From: Rhodoblastus sp963703385
Lineage (GTDB): Bacteria > Pseudomonadota > Alphaproteobacteria > Rhizobiales > Beijerinckiaceae
Reading direction: 5' to 3'
DNA length: 64,000 nucleotides
Assembly (NCBI GenBank): GCA_963703385.1
Contig: OY969816.1
Coordinates: 744,001 to 808,000, forward strand
Shown: piece by piece, positions 35,362-44,884 of the stretch
Numbering within the stretch: the first letter of the stretch is position 1
How the letters are laid out: each line of letters starts with the position of its first letter
Program-made: the position numbers and the translations under genes
Notes under the pieces: model-generated
The model's input: only the letters and a program-made list of their open reading frames with translations
Database searches by the model: none
What the model was told of the DNA's origin: nothing

Positions 35362-36306
35362 TCAGTCGAACAGGCTGGAGACGCTTTCTTCCTTGGCGAT
35401 GCGGGCGATGGCCTCGCCGATCAGCGGGGCGACGGTGATCACCCGGATGTTCTTGGCGACCCGCACGGCTTCCGTCGGCTGGATGGAATCGGTGATCACC
35501 AGCTCCTTGAGCCGCGAGGCCGAGATGCGGGCCACCGCGCCGCCGGAAAGCACGCCATGGGTGATATAGGCGCGCACGTCCGCCGCGCCGGCCTGGATCA
35601 GCGCGTCGGCGGCGTTGCACAAGGTGCCGCCGGAATCGACGATGTCGTCGATCATGATGCAGTTCTTGCCCTTCACCTCGCCGATGATGTTCATCACTTC
35701 CGAATCGCCGGGTCTTTCGCGTCGCTTGTCGACGATGGCCAGCGGCGCATTGATGCGCTTGGCCAAGGCGCGGGCGCGGATCACGCCGCCGACGTCGGGC
35801 GAGACCACCATGACATTGGCAAGCTTGAGATTTTCCTGAATGTCGCGGACCAGCACCGGGGCGGCGTAGAGATTGTCGGTCGGGATGTCGAAAAAGCCCT
35901 GGATCTGCCCGGCGTGGAGATCGACCGTCAGCACGCGGTCGGCGCCGGCGCGGGTGATGAGATTGGCCACCAGCTTGGCGGAGATCGGGGTGCGGGGCCC
36001 CGGTTTGCGGTCCTGCCGCGCATAGCCGAAATAGGGGATGACCGCGGTGATGCGCCGCGCCGAGGCGCGCCGCAGGGCGTCGAACATGATCAACGCCTCC
36101 ATCAGATGGTCATTGGTCGGCGCGGAGGTGGACTGGATGACGAAAGTGTCCTGCCCGCGCACGTTCTCCAGGATTTCGACGAAAATCTCCATGTCGGCGA
36201 AGCGCCGCACCTGGCATTTCGTCAGGGGCAAGCCGAGATAGGCGGCGATCGCTTCGGTCAGCGGCCGATTGGAATTGCCCGCCAGAATTTTCATTGCGCC
36301 AGCCAT
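35362..36306 (-). CDS. prs: Ribose-phosphate pyrophosphokinase
   Basis: Makes PRPP from ribose 5-phosphate and ATP. The 314-residue enzyme has the N-terminal AGNSNRPLTEAIAAYLG, the flexible loop/ATP region GYARQDRKPGPRTPI, VDLHAGQIQGFFDIP and the PRPP site IMIDDIVDSGGTLCNAA. An internal Met at 36294 is a possible alternative start; 36306 is preferred for its GAAGGCGG upstream. It pairs with apt in the same direction. Confidence 0.96.
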   Translation of the reverse strand: MAGAMKILAGNSNRPLTEAIAAYLGLPLTKCQVRRFADMEIFVEILENVRGQDTFVIQSTSAPTNDHLMEALIMFDALRRASARRITAVIPYFGYARQDRKPGPRTPISAKLVANLITRAGADRVLTVDLHAGQIQGFFDIPTDNLYAAPVLVRDIQENLKLANVMVVSPDVGGVIRARALAKRINAPLAIVDKRRERPGDSEVMNIIGEVKGKNCIMIDDIVDSGGTLCNAADALIQAGAADVRAYITHGVLSGGAVARISASRLKELVITDSIQPTEAVRVAKNIRVITVAPLIGEAIARIAKEESVSSLFD

Positions 36307-36414
36307 TACGCCGCCTTCGCCCGAACCAATTGGCGCGCGTCTTAGCAGGGGGTTGAACGATGAACAATACGGCCGGCGAAACTTGTCGCGTTTTTGTCAA
36401 GAAGACGGGACGCT

Positions 36415-37062
36415 TCAGCGGTCGGCGGCATAGGAAAGCGCCTGGCTCGCGGCCGGGGCCGGCGCGGCGGGCTCCGGGACCGATCTCGCCGCGTCGCCGG
36501 CGTTCCGCGCCGCGACCGTCGCGGAATTAGGGGCGGCGGCGAGCGCTTCCGGCGTGTTGGAGAGAAAAGCGGCGAGGTCGCCGGCGCTGCGCGCGGCGAG
36601 CGCCGCGAGAGCTTCAGAACCGACCAGACGCCAGGGATCGTCGGCCGAGCCCTGGATGGCGATTTCGTTGTTCAGCCTTTGCGCGCGATGGTTGTCGCGG
36701 TCGTAGATGTCCCAGACATAGGTCAGCCGGGCGCCGCCATCGACCAGAAAGGCCGAAAGATAACCCTTGGCGAGATAATGCGCGCCCGCCGAATCGGTCA
36801 GGACCACGTCCTGCCTGGCGACGTCGGCGTCGAAATAAGCCACGAACTGATTCTGGAACGGCGAGGGCGCGCCCTGCAGCGCGGTCACCGCGAGGGTCGC
36901 GGGGCGCGGGCTGTAGCCCGAGGGAACGATCTGCGCGCCATCGGCGGAAGCGGCCGAGATTCTGGGGCCCGCTTGTTCGTTGCAGCCCGCGAGCAGCAGC
37001 GCGGCGGCGCATGCGCCGGCGAAGGGAATGAAGCCGCGAAAAACCGCCGTAAAGCCCGCCAT
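36415..37062 (-). CDS. Putative outer-membrane or periplasmic lipoprotein
   Basis: A 215-residue protein with a type II signal sequence: a hydrophobic stretch ending in LLLAGC, the Cys being the lipidation site. The mature part is rich in Ala and contains no family I recognise (segments such as YFDADVARQDVVLTD and RLTYVWDIYDRDNHRA suggest a beta fold). The C-terminal third is Ala/Pro-rich and low in complexity. Confidence 0.75.
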   Translation of the reverse strand: MAGFTAVFRGFIPFAGACAAALLLAGCNEQAGPRISAASADGAQIVPSGYSPRPATLAVTALQGAPSPFQNQFVAYFDADVARQDVVLTDSAGAHYLAKGYLSAFLVDGGARLTYVWDIYDRDNHRAQRLNNEIAIQGSADDPWRLVGSEALAALAARSAGDLAAFLSNTPEALAAAPNSATVAARNAGDAARSVPEPAAPAPAASQALSYAADR

Positions 37063-37544
37063 GAAGTCCCGCCCCGTGATTCATTGAGGTCTCGTTAACG
37101 CCATAGCTAGCCGTATTTGTGGCGAAGGTCCAGCGTCGGGCGATGGCGGGAACGGCTCGGTCGGGCTTCGCCTGGGGCGGGAAGATTTGCAGGCCCGATG
37201 AACTGTTGAAGGCTTAAGAGCGGCCGATTGTCCAAGAGGGCCGGCAAATGGCCCACGCTCGTCCACTGCAAGGCGATCGGCGCGGGCGAAATTATCCACC
37301 AGGTCCGCCTCCACCACGCCATGGGACACGATCGGCGCGCCGGCGGACTTGTCGACGCGACTGTGGCTCGGAGTGGAGTCTCGGCGGCGACCGTTTGGCC
37401 GCCTCGCGCCGATGACCGAGCCCTCGGTGTCGACAAAGGACCGGCGACATCGGGTCCGTTCCAGAAATTCATGGCTGGCGCGATCGTGCTTTTCTCCTCC
37501 CGGCCGCCATTTCGCGGCGCGGCGACAGCGCCTAGATTAGCGCC
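37063..37544. other. Intergenic stretch upstream of uvrC
   Basis: About 480 bases. No gene is supported on either strand; several open frames exist because of high GC content but none has a ribosome site or family resemblance. Confidence 0.4.
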
Positions 37545-39566
37545 ATGAGTCGTTTGAAAAATCCGCTGGACGCGCCGCCGGAACTGGTTTTCGAGCCGGA
37601 CGAGGCCGAAGAGTCTTTGCCCGCCGAGCCCGAGGAATGCTCCGGCGTCGATCTTGACCTTGACGCCGAGCCCGCCGCCTCCTCGTTCAAGCGGGGTCTT
37701 CGCGCGATCCGCGAGCATTGGAAACATGCGCCGATGGGGCCGGGCGTCTATCGCATGATCGGCGAGGATGGCGCGGTGCTTTATGTCGGCAAGGCGAAAA
37801 GCATCAAGAAGCGCGTCGCCTCTTACACCCGCCTCGCCGGCCACGCCAATCGCATCGCGCGGATGGTCGCCCTGACCGCGTCGATGGTCTTCGTCTCGAC
37901 CCGCACCGAGGTCGAGGCCCTGCTGCTCGAAGCCAATCTCATCAAGCAGCTCAAGCCGCGCTTCAACGTGCTGATGCGCGACGACAAGAGTTTTCCCTAT
38001 ATTCTGCTGACCAGGGACGAGCGCGGCGCGCAGTTGACCAAACATCGCGGCGCGCGCAGCCGGAAAGGCGATTATTTCGGGCCTTTCGCCAATGTGGGGG
38101 CGGTCAACCGCACCCTCAACGTGCTGCAACGCGTCTTCCTCCTGCGCTCCTGCGAAAATTCCTTTTACGACAATCGCAGCCGGCCCTGCCTGCTTTACCA
38201 GATCAAGCGCTGCGCCGGCCCCTGCACCGGCGAAATTTCGTCGGAAAATTACGCCGAACTGACGAGCGAGGCCCGCGATTTTTTGGCCGGAAAATCCCGC
38301 GCGGTGCGCGAGCGTCTGGCCGAAGAAATGAACGCGGCGGCGGAAAAGCTCGAATTCGAGCGCGCGGCGCGGCTGCGCGACCGCATTTCCGCCCTGGCCG
38401 CGATCCAGGGCCAGCAGGGGATCAATCCGCGCGCTGTCCCCGAGGCCGATGTCTTCGCGCTCCATGAGGAGGCCGGCCAGTTCTGCGTCGAGGCGGTTTT
38501 TTACCGCGCTTTCCAGAACTGGGGCAATCGCGCCTATTTTCCGCGCGCCGACAAAACTCTTTCAGCCGGCGAGGTTTTGGGCCCCTTCGTCGCCCAGTTC
38601 TATGCCGAGCGGCCGGCGCCAAAACTCGTCCTGCTCTCGCACACGATCGAGGAGGCGGCCTGGCTCGAACAGGCCCTGGCGGAGCGCGAAGGCCATAAAA
38701 TCGAAATCACCGCGCCCCAGCGCGGCGAGAAGAAGGAAATGGTCGTCGACGCCGGAAAAAACGCCCGCGAGGCCCTGGGCCGGCGGCTTGCCGACAGCGC
38801 CAGCCAGCTAAAACTTCTGGAGGCGCTCGGCGCCGCTTTCGGCATGGAGAAGCCGCCGCGCCGGGTCGAGGTCTATGACAATTCCCACATCATGGGGTCG
38901 TCGGCGATCGGCGCGATGATCGTCGCCGGTCCGCAGGGTTTCATGAAGACCCATTACCGGACGTTCAACATCAAAGGCCCGGTCGCGCCCGGCGACGATT
39001 ACGCCATGATGCGCGAGGTTTTGTCGCGCCGTTTTTCGCGCCTGCTCAAGGAGGCGGAAACGCCGGCGCCGGAAGACCCCGACGCTTTTCCCCAGGATCC
39101 CGACGCCTTCCCTAAATCGCCAGACCTGCTGCTGATCGACGGCGGGCGCGGCCAGTTCGAGGCGGTGCGCCGCGTGCTGGAGGAACTGGGCGTGACCGGC
39201 GTGACGCTCGCCTCGATCGCCAAGGGGGCGGACCGCAACGCCGGCCGCGAGAGTTTTTTCGTCGTCGGCCGCGAGCCGTTCAAACTGGCGCCGCGCGATC
39301 CAGCGCTCTATTTCGTCCAGCGCCTGCGCGACGAGGCCCACCGCTTCGCCATCGGAACCCATCGGGCGCGCCGCAAGAAGGAATTTGCGAAAAACCCGCT
39401 CGACGAGATCGCGGGAATCGGCCCGGCCCGCAAAAGGGCGCTGCTGCAGGCTTTCGGGACCGCGAAAGCGGTGGCGGCGGCGGCGCTCGCCGATCTCGAA
39501 AAGATGCCGGGCTTTTCGGCGGCGATGGCAAAACTGGTGTTCGACCATTTTCATGAAAAGGGGTGA
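37545..39566 (+). CDS. uvrC: Excinuclease ABC subunit C
   Basis: UvrC makes the dual incisions in nucleotide excision repair. The 673-residue protein has the GIY-YIG nuclease (GVYRMIGEDGAVLYVGKAK, about 65-90), a UvrB-binding UVR helix pair (LEFERAARLRDRISAL), an RNase H-like domain with VYDNSHIMGSSAIG and LLLIDGGRGQFEA, and C-terminal HhH motifs (EIAGIGPARKRALL). An acidic N-terminal extension of about 50 residues precedes the usual start. A short repeat EDPDAFPQDPDAFP lies in an insertion before the second nuclease half. Confidence 0.96.
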   Translation: MSRLKNPLDAPPELVFEPDEAEESLPAEPEECSGVDLDLDAEPAASSFKRGLRAIREHWKHAPMGPGVYRMIGEDGAVLYVGKAKSIKKRVASYTRLAGHANRIARMVALTASMVFVSTRTEVEALLLEANLIKQLKPRFNVLMRDDKSFPYILLTRDERGAQLTKHRGARSRKGDYFGPFANVGAVNRTLNVLQRVFLLRSCENSFYDNRSRPCLLYQIKRCAGPCTGEISSENYAELTSEARDFLAGKSRAVRERLAEEMNAAAEKLEFERAARLRDRISALAAIQGQQGINPRAVPEADVFALHEEAGQFCVEAVFYRAFQNWGNRAYFPRADKTLSAGEVLGPFVAQFYAERPAPKLVLLSHTIEEAAWLEQALAEREGHKIEITAPQRGEKKEMVVDAGKNAREALGRRLADSASQLKLLEALGAAFGMEKPPRRVEVYDNSHIMGSSAIGAMIVAGPQGFMKTHYRTFNIKGPVAPGDDYAMMREVLSRRFSRLLKEAETPAPEDPDAFPQDPDAFPKSPDLLLIDGGRGQFEAVRRVLEELGVTGVTLASIAKGADRNAGRESFFVVGREPFKLAPRDPALYFVQRLRDEAHRFAIGTHRARRKKEFAKNPLDEIAGIGPARKRALLQAFGTAKAVAAAALADLEKMPGFSAAMAKLVFDHFHEKG

Positions 39567-39691
39567 GCGCCGTGACGCTTTCCCGATCAGGCGGGCGCGT
39601 TCCGGCCGTTCGGGCGCGACAAAAGGCCCGACGCGGCGGGAAAGGCGAAAAATCCGTTGACGCGCAACGTTTAAAACGCTTCCCTCCCATC

Positions 39692-40288
39692 ATGTCCCTC
39701 AGCCCCGCCCGTTCCGGCGCCCGTCGCAATTTCAACCTGCCGAATCTTTTGACTTTCGGCCGGGTCGTGATGGTGCCGGCGGTGGTGGCCTGCCTGTTCT
39801 GGCCGGACAATTACGCCCTGCGCTGGACCGCGCTCGGGCTTTTCGCGGTTGCGGGGATCACCGATTTCTTCGACGGCTATCTCGCCCGCGCCTGGGCGCA
39901 GCAATCGGCGCTCGGACGGATGCTGGACCCGATCGCCGACAAGCTGCTGGTGTCCTCGGCGCTGATGATTCTCGTCGCCGACGGCACGATCAGGAGCTGG
40001 TCGCTGTGGGCGGCCATCGTGATCCTGTGCCGGGAGATTCTGGTGTCGGGCCTGCGCGAATTTTTGGCCGAGCTGAAGGTTTCGGTGCCGGTCAGCAATG
40101 TCGCCAAATGGAAGACGACGGTGCAGATTCTCGCGCTCGGCTTTCTCATCGCCGGACGGGCGGGGGAGGTGGTGCTGCCGGGCACGGTGCGGATCGGCCT
40201 TGGCTTGTTGTGGCTGGCGGCGATCCTGACGCTTTACACCGGCTGGGATTATTTCCGCGCCGGGATCAAATATGTGGTCGAGGAATGA
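39692..40288 (+). CDS. pgsA: CDP-diacylglycerol-glycerol-3-phosphate phosphatidyltransferase
   Basis: Makes phosphatidylglycerol phosphate, the first step to PG and cardiolipin, at the inner membrane. The 198-residue protein carries the CDP-alcohol phosphotransferase motif (DFFDGYLARAW, then GRMLDPIADKLL) and several transmembrane segments. The start at 39692 gives the usual N-terminus (SGARRNFNLPNLLTFGR); the longer frame upstream is basic and unlike the family. It overlaps the moaD start by four bases. Confidence 0.95.
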   Translation: MSLSPARSGARRNFNLPNLLTFGRVVMVPAVVACLFWPDNYALRWTALGLFAVAGITDFFDGYLARAWAQQSALGRMLDPIADKLLVSSALMILVADGTIRSWSLWAAIVILCREILVSGLREFLAELKVSVPVSNVAKWKTTVQILALGFLIAGRAGEVVLPGTVRIGLGLLWLAAILTLYTGWDYFRAGIKYVVEE

Positions 40289-40533
40289 GGCTCATCTATT
40301 TCGCCTCTTTGCGCGAACGCATCGGCAAATCCGCCGAGGAAGTCGATGTGCCCGAGACGGTGCGCACGCTGGCCGAACTGATCGCCTGGCTCGGCGCCCG
40401 CGACGAGGCCTATGCCGCGACATTTTCGCAAACAATTCTCCGCGCCGCCATCGACAAGAAACACGCTAAGCGGGATGAGAGCATCGTCGGCGCCCACGAA
40501 GTCGCGTTTTTTCCGCCGATGACGGGGGGCTAG
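40285..40533 (+). CDS. moaD: Molybdopterin synthase small subunit MoaD
   Basis: An 82-residue ubiquitin-like protein that carries the sulfur for molybdopterin as a C-terminal thiocarboxylate. It ends in the required Gly-Gly (FFPPMTGG). The ATG overlaps the pgsA stop (ATGA). The expected partner moaE is not next to it but 3.9 kb downstream at 44420. A source of Mo cofactor is relevant to the Mo hydroxylase genes at 20.3-24.0 kb. Confidence 0.93.
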   Translation: MRLIYFASLRERIGKSAEEVDVPETVRTLAELIAWLGARDEAYAATFSQTILRAAIDKKHAKRDESIVGAHEVAFFPPMTGG

Positions 40534-41189
40534 AGCCCTTTGCGGTCCTAGTGACGAAAACCGCCAGAGCAGGGCGAGCGACATGGCTGTCGTCAAACAT
40601 CTGGCCACGAACCTCGTCCGCAATCCAGAAGACACGCCCAGCCTCAAGGTTCGCCGGAAACGCGCAAACCTCAACCAGGACTATCGCGGAGCCCTGATCC
40701 GCCAGACCCTTCCGTTAACCTGAAGCGATTCTTCGTGGATTGCGCCTTGACAGGTCTGCCACGTCCATCTTAGCATGAACACATTGTCGTGTATGAATTT
40801 TTGAATAAAGCGGCATATAGAACGCCATAAAGAAAATATCGTTGGAGGGTAGCTTTAATCAAAATTGACGTCAGTCGAACACGAAAACGAGCTTTGCCGT
40901 ACCGCTCGGGCCTTCAGTTCTAACCGCCGCGATGTTTCGAGCGCGCGGCTCCGCCGGCGCCGTTGAGCTTCTATCGATCGTTCAACGTCGTTACTCGTTT
41001 TTCTCTTGCAGGGGCGTCTGGTTCTGAGCTTCGCCGGGAAATGATCGCCGGGATTGAAATGCCCTTTGGCCCGGTCATTCCGGCCGAGGGTTAAACGCGT
41101 CTGGTAGAAGCGGAGAGCATTGCGCGGCGTCCCTGCCGTTCGCGTGGGCTTCGCCAAAACCCAACCTGCCGAATGGACGGCTTCAGGCT

Positions 41190-41238
41190 TAGAGCATATT
41201 CCCAAAAAGTTGCAGACTTTTTGGACAAGAATATGCGT
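41190..41238. repeat. Intergenic palindromic repeat 1
   Basis: GCATATTC, CCAAAAAGT pair with ACTTTTTGG, GAATATGC. From general knowledge, this type of palindrome is scattered between genes in Hyphomicrobiales genomes. Confidence 0.65.
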
Positions 41239-41250
41239 TGAAACAACGAG

Positions 41251-41293
41251 CTAGAGCATTCTTCCAATTCCGAAGAAACGGAAAATGCTCTAG
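41251..41293. repeat. Intergenic palindromic repeat 2
   Basis: CTAGAGCATT at 41251 pairs with AATGCTCTAG at 41284-41293. It lies next to repeat 1 and may form a compound repeat. Confidence 0.6.
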
Positions 41294-41500
41294 ACCTTCG
41301 GTCCGGTCAATTCTTCGACAGATCCGTTCAATTCCTCGGATCTGAGTGCGTGTTTCATGTTTGCTCCGTGGCGCGTTCCTCTTCCAGGATCGACCAATGC
41401 GCGAACCTGGAAATGGCGGCGCGAACACGAAAACGTTCAGCCGTTCTGTTGGCGGGGCCGCCTTCGCGGCCCCGATACCCAAGAACAAGGGAGCAAAGAT

Positions 41501-41917
41501 ATGAAAAGCTTGATCAGACTGGCGCTCGTCCTCGGCGCCGGCGTCATCGCCAGCACGGCCTTCGCCCAGCAAGCGCCGGCCCCCAATGCGGGTCCGCAGG
41601 CGGCGCCGCCCGCCGGCTACGGCGCTCCCCCGCCGGCGGCTTATGGCTACGGCCCCGGCCCTGGCTATGGCCCCGGTCCTGGCTATGGCCCCGGTCCTGG
41701 CTATGGCCCCCGCTATGGCTATGGCGACGATTATTACGGTGACGGCTATGGTCGTGGCGAAGGTCGTGGCTATGGTCGTGGCTATGGCTCCGGTAGAGGT
41801 CATGGCAGCGGCAACTTCAGCTTCGGCGGCGACTCCGACATGAGCGGCAACGGCTATGGCAACGGCGACGGCTATAACCGCGGCAGGGGCGGCGATTGGG
41901 GTCCCGGCGGGTGGTGA
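41501..41917 (+). CDS. Secreted Gly/Tyr-rich protein, sulfur globule protein-like
   Basis: A 138-residue protein with a signal peptide (MKSLIRLALVLGAGVIAS, cleavage after AFA). The mature chain is almost entirely Gly, Tyr, Pro and Arg, with GYGPGP repeats encoded by an 18-bp tandem repeat. Composition is like purple-bacterial sulfur globule proteins, but low-complexity proteins give false matches, so the function is uncertain. GGGAG precedes the ATG. It is not cotranscribed with neighbours. Confidence 0.7.
   Translation: MKSLIRLALVLGAGVIASTAFAQQAPAPNAGPQAAPPAGYGAPPPAAYGYGPGPGYGPGPGYGPGPGYGPRYGYGDDYYGDGYGRGEGRGYGRGYGSGRGHGSGNFSFGGDSDMSGNGYGNGDGYNRGRGGDWGPGGW
41645..41710. repeat. 18-bp tandem repeat in the Gly/Tyr-rich gene
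   Basis: Three units of GGCTAYGGCCCCGGYCCT (41645, 41663, 41681) and a partial fourth. They encode GYGPGP. Confidence 0.85.
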
Positions 41918-42183
41918 GTCTCGACTGAAACAGCAGCGCGGTTTTCACGGACGAAGAGCGCGCTGCTCCAAAAAAAACATGCGATCGCGACATGGTCGCG
42001 GTCGCAGCCTTGGTTTCGATTCTGCTGACGCCACTCGTCTCGCAGGCGCGACGATGGCGCGCTCTTGGGCGCGATCTCGCGTAGACCGGCAATTCCCAGG
42101 GCGGCGCCCGTTCGGCTGATTGCCACGACAAGCGCCCTTTAGGCCAAGAGCGGCCGCCAACGGCATATGGCCATCCGCCGTTT

Positions 42184-44196
42184 TCAGTCGTCGGCCCCCA
42201 GGGCCGACAGCAACGGCGCCAGATGCCGCGCCAAGGCGCCGCGACGCCGCGACGAGCCGTCGAACAAAGGCTGGCGGACCTGGGTTTTGCTCGCGGTGCG
42301 CACCTGCCGCTCGTTGTTGTGGAATTCGAGGCAGCGCGGGTCCCATTCCAGCCCGCAGAAAGCGGCGAGACGCCGGCTCTGACCCTCCAGATCGGCGACG
42401 ACCGCTTCATAATCGACGGTGATCAAAAGTTGTTTGGGCAGAATCGCCCGCCAGTGGTCCATCAGCCTTTCATGGGCGCGATAATAGCGGCCCAGTTCGC
42501 CGAGATCGTAGGAAAAATCATAGCCTGTGGCGAACCATTTGGAATAGCAGGACAGGCAGGTCTCAACCGGATCGCGCCGGATGTAGATGATGCGCGCTGT
42601 CGGCAAGGCGGCGGCGAGCAAACCGAGATAGAGGAAATTGTCGAGCATCTTGTCGACGACGCGGTCGGCCGAAGGCGCCAGCTCGCGAACATTTTTGGCG
42701 TAGGCCGCGCCGATCCGGCCGGCGTCTTCCGGCGACAGGGATTGAACCCGTTCGGGAAACGCGACCGGACCTGCGCCGTCCGCGCGCATGGCTTTGCCGA
42801 AGGCGCCGATTTCGCCGAGACCGCTGACGCCCTCATGGCTCGACAGGATCTGCTCGACCAGAGTGCTGCCGCTGCGCGGCATGCCGACAATGAAAATCGG
42901 CGCGAGCGATTTCTCGCCGCGTCCGCCAAGGCGCGCCGCCATGGCTTTGTCGAAAACCTGCGCCGCGCGCGCCATTTCGCCGAGCGTCGCGGCTTGGTCG
43001 TAGCGGACAAGGCCGCGCTTCAGGCTGGCGCCGGCCGACAGATGCCCAAAACTTTCGTCCCAGGCGCCATGGTCCTCGTGAACCTTGGCGAGGCCGAAAT
43101 GCAGGAAAATCCGATCGGTGGGGGGAAGCGCCGCGTCTTGCGCGAGCCGCGCGTTCATCGCGGCGACGGCGGGGTCGTCGGGCGCGAGCTTCGTCATCTG
43201 GGTCAGATTGTAATAGAGGCTGGCGCGCTCCGGCGCGAAGGCGATGGCCTCGCGGAGCGTCGTTGCGGCCTCCGCGAAACGCCCGATTTCGCCGAGCAGA
43301 AGAGCCCTGTTGGAAAGGCCGGCGGGGTCGCGCGGGGCGAGCGCCAGACCCTGGTCGAAGCTTGCGAGCGCCTCTTCGGCGCGGCCGAGATCGGCGAGAA
43401 CGCCCGCCTGAGTGAGCCAGGCCGCCGCCTGTTGCGAATCGACCGCCAGAGCCGCCGTTGCGCAAAGCAGGGCTTCCTCGGGGCGGCTGAGCATTTTGAG
43501 CGCGAGCGCGCGATTATTGATCGCCACGACATTGTCGGGCGCCAGGGCCAGGGCCTTGTCCAGGGAAATCAAAGCCTCGCCCGGGCGTTCGAGATTCACC
43601 AGCACGGCGCCGCGATTGCACAGCAGCGGGCTGGAATTGGGCTGGAGCGCCAGCGCTCTGTCGAAAACCGCCAAGGCCTCGTCGTGATGGCCCGTCTCGT
43701 TGATCGCGCAGCCATAATTGCTCAGGGCGTCGGCGAAATTCGGATCGAGATTGACCGCCCGCGTAAAACTTTGGGCCGCCTCCTCGGCGCGGCGCAGCGC
43801 GCGCAGGGCGTTCCCGCGCAAATTCCAGACATTCGCGGCGTCCGGTTTTAGCGCCAGGGATTGGTCGCACCAGGCGATCGCCTCCTCGGCGCGGCCGAGG
43901 GCCAAAGCGACGGCGCCGAGATTGGCGCGCACGACAAACTCTTGCGGAAGGGCCCGCGCGGCCTGCTCGAAGGCGCGCAAGGCGTCGTCATAACGGCGCT
44001 GCATGACAGTCAGCACGCCCAGGCGGAACGCGGATGGGCCGTCCCGGGCGTCGGAACCGACGATCTCTCTCAGCAATTTCGACGCCTTGTCGATCTCGGC
44101 GGCATTCCGGCTCGCCAAAACCCGGTCGAACGCGTCCCAGGCGCGCCGCCGTTTTCCGTCGCGCCCGCCCTTGGCGTCAAAAGCAACACTGGCCAT
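42184..44196 (-). CDS. TPR-repeat sulfotransferase
   Basis: A 670-residue protein. About ten tetratricopeptide repeats fill residues 50-380 (for example NLRGNALRALRRAEEAAQ and AINNRALALKMLSRPEEALL). A sulfotransferase domain follows, with a PAPS 5'-phosphosulfate loop FIVGMPRSGSTLVEQIL and a YIRRDPVETCLSCYSKW segment for the 3'-phosphate. Substrate could be a tyrosine or a sugar; TPRs suggest a protein or oligomeric partner. It splits the usual moaD-moaE pair. Confidence 0.9.
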   Translation of the reverse strand: MASVAFDAKGGRDGKRRRAWDAFDRVLASRNAAEIDKASKLLREIVGSDARDGPSAFRLGVLTVMQRRYDDALRAFEQAARALPQEFVVRANLGAVALALGRAEEAIAWCDQSLALKPDAANVWNLRGNALRALRRAEEAAQSFTRAVNLDPNFADALSNYGCAINETGHHDEALAVFDRALALQPNSSPLLCNRGAVLVNLERPGEALISLDKALALAPDNVVAINNRALALKMLSRPEEALLCATAALAVDSQQAAAWLTQAGVLADLGRAEEALASFDQGLALAPRDPAGLSNRALLLGEIGRFAEAATTLREAIAFAPERASLYYNLTQMTKLAPDDPAVAAMNARLAQDAALPPTDRIFLHFGLAKVHEDHGAWDESFGHLSAGASLKRGLVRYDQAATLGEMARAAQVFDKAMAARLGGRGEKSLAPIFIVGMPRSGSTLVEQILSSHEGVSGLGEIGAFGKAMRADGAGPVAFPERVQSLSPEDAGRIGAAYAKNVRELAPSADRVVDKMLDNFLYLGLLAAALPTARIIYIRRDPVETCLSCYSKWFATGYDFSYDLGELGRYYRAHERLMDHWRAILPKQLLITVDYEAVVADLEGQSRRLAAFCGLEWDPRCLEFHNNERQVRTASKTQVRQPLFDGSSRRRGALARHLAPLLSALGADD

Positions 44197-44419
44197 TCCA
44201 TCCTCGTCGGCGCCGCGCCGAAGCGGCGTTTTTGCCGCGCGTCCCCGGCGGCGGCGCCCTCCACGCTGATGTTGAAGTTTTATTCTTGCGTGGAACTGGC
44301 TTTGACGGAGGGCCGCGCAAGGCGCGATTCAGATCGCGAAAAATCTTTCTGGGAGCGGCCATGGGGGGTAAATTGCCGGCATGACCGCCACTTGTCGATC
44401 AGCCGCGTCCGGGAATTCG

Positions 44420-44884
44420 ATGTTTCCAAAAAAAATCCGCGTTCAACGCCAAGATTTCGACGCCGCCGCCGAAGCCGCGGCGCTTGCGCAGGGGCGAAAA
44501 GATATCGGCGCCCTGGTCAGCTTCGTCGGCCTGTGCCGCGACGAGGCCGGGACTCTTCAGGCGCTGGAGCTGGAGCATTATCCCGGCATGGCGGAAGAGG
44601 AGATCGCGCGCATGGTCGGCGAGGCGGAGCGGCGCTGGCCTTTGCTCGGCGTCACCGTGATCCATCGCACCGGCAGGATATTGCCCGGCGAGCGGATCGT
44701 GCTGGTGGTCTGCGCCTCGGCCCATCGCGGGGCGGCTTTTTCGGCCGCCGAATTCCTGATGGATTTTTTGAAAAGCCGCGCGCCGTTCTGGAAGAAGGAA
44801 CATCGCGTCGACGGCGGGCAGGGCGACTGGGTCGCGGCGAAAGACGCCGACGAGACGGCGCTGGAGCGGTGGCGGAAAGAATAG
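44420..44884 (+). CDS. moaE: Molybdopterin synthase large subunit MoaE
   Basis: Catalytic subunit of molybdopterin synthase. The 154-residue protein shows GALVSFVGLCRDEAG, LELEHYPGMAEEEI and the conserved R-H-R-A stretch in SAHRGAAFSAAEF, plus the active-site Lys in FWKKEHR. The start at 44420 gives the usual N-terminus. It is normally adjacent to moaD, which here lies 3.9 kb upstream. Confidence 0.95.
   Translation: MFPKKIRVQRQDFDAAAEAAALAQGRKDIGALVSFVGLCRDEAGTLQALELEHYPGMAEEEIARMVGEAERRWPLLGVTVIHRTGRILPGERIVLVVCASAHRGAAFSAAEFLMDFLKSRAPFWKKEHRVDGGQGDWVAAKDADETALERWRKE

Larger units (their letters stand above)
40534..41500. other. Long intergenic stretch with two hairpin repeats
   Basis: No certain gene. 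A small frame at 40583-40723 (46 codons, MAVVKHLATNLVRNP, ending RQTLPLT) has weak GC-rich ribosome-site support and is not recognised. The two palindromic repeats at 41190-41238 and 41251-41293 lie here. Confidence 0.4.

Noticed and set aside
37063..37544. Possible remnant of a dehydrogenase divergent from uvrC
   Set aside because: Such a gene is common there in related genomes, but none of the three minus-strand frames shows an SDR motif.
40583..40723. 46-codon frame downstream of moaD
   Set aside because: Weak ribosome-site support and no recognised relative; kept only as a note in the interval.
42223..43851. Plus-strand frame of 542 codons opposite the TPR-sulfotransferase
   Set aside because: It is the complement of the repeated TPR coding region, with no motif of its own.
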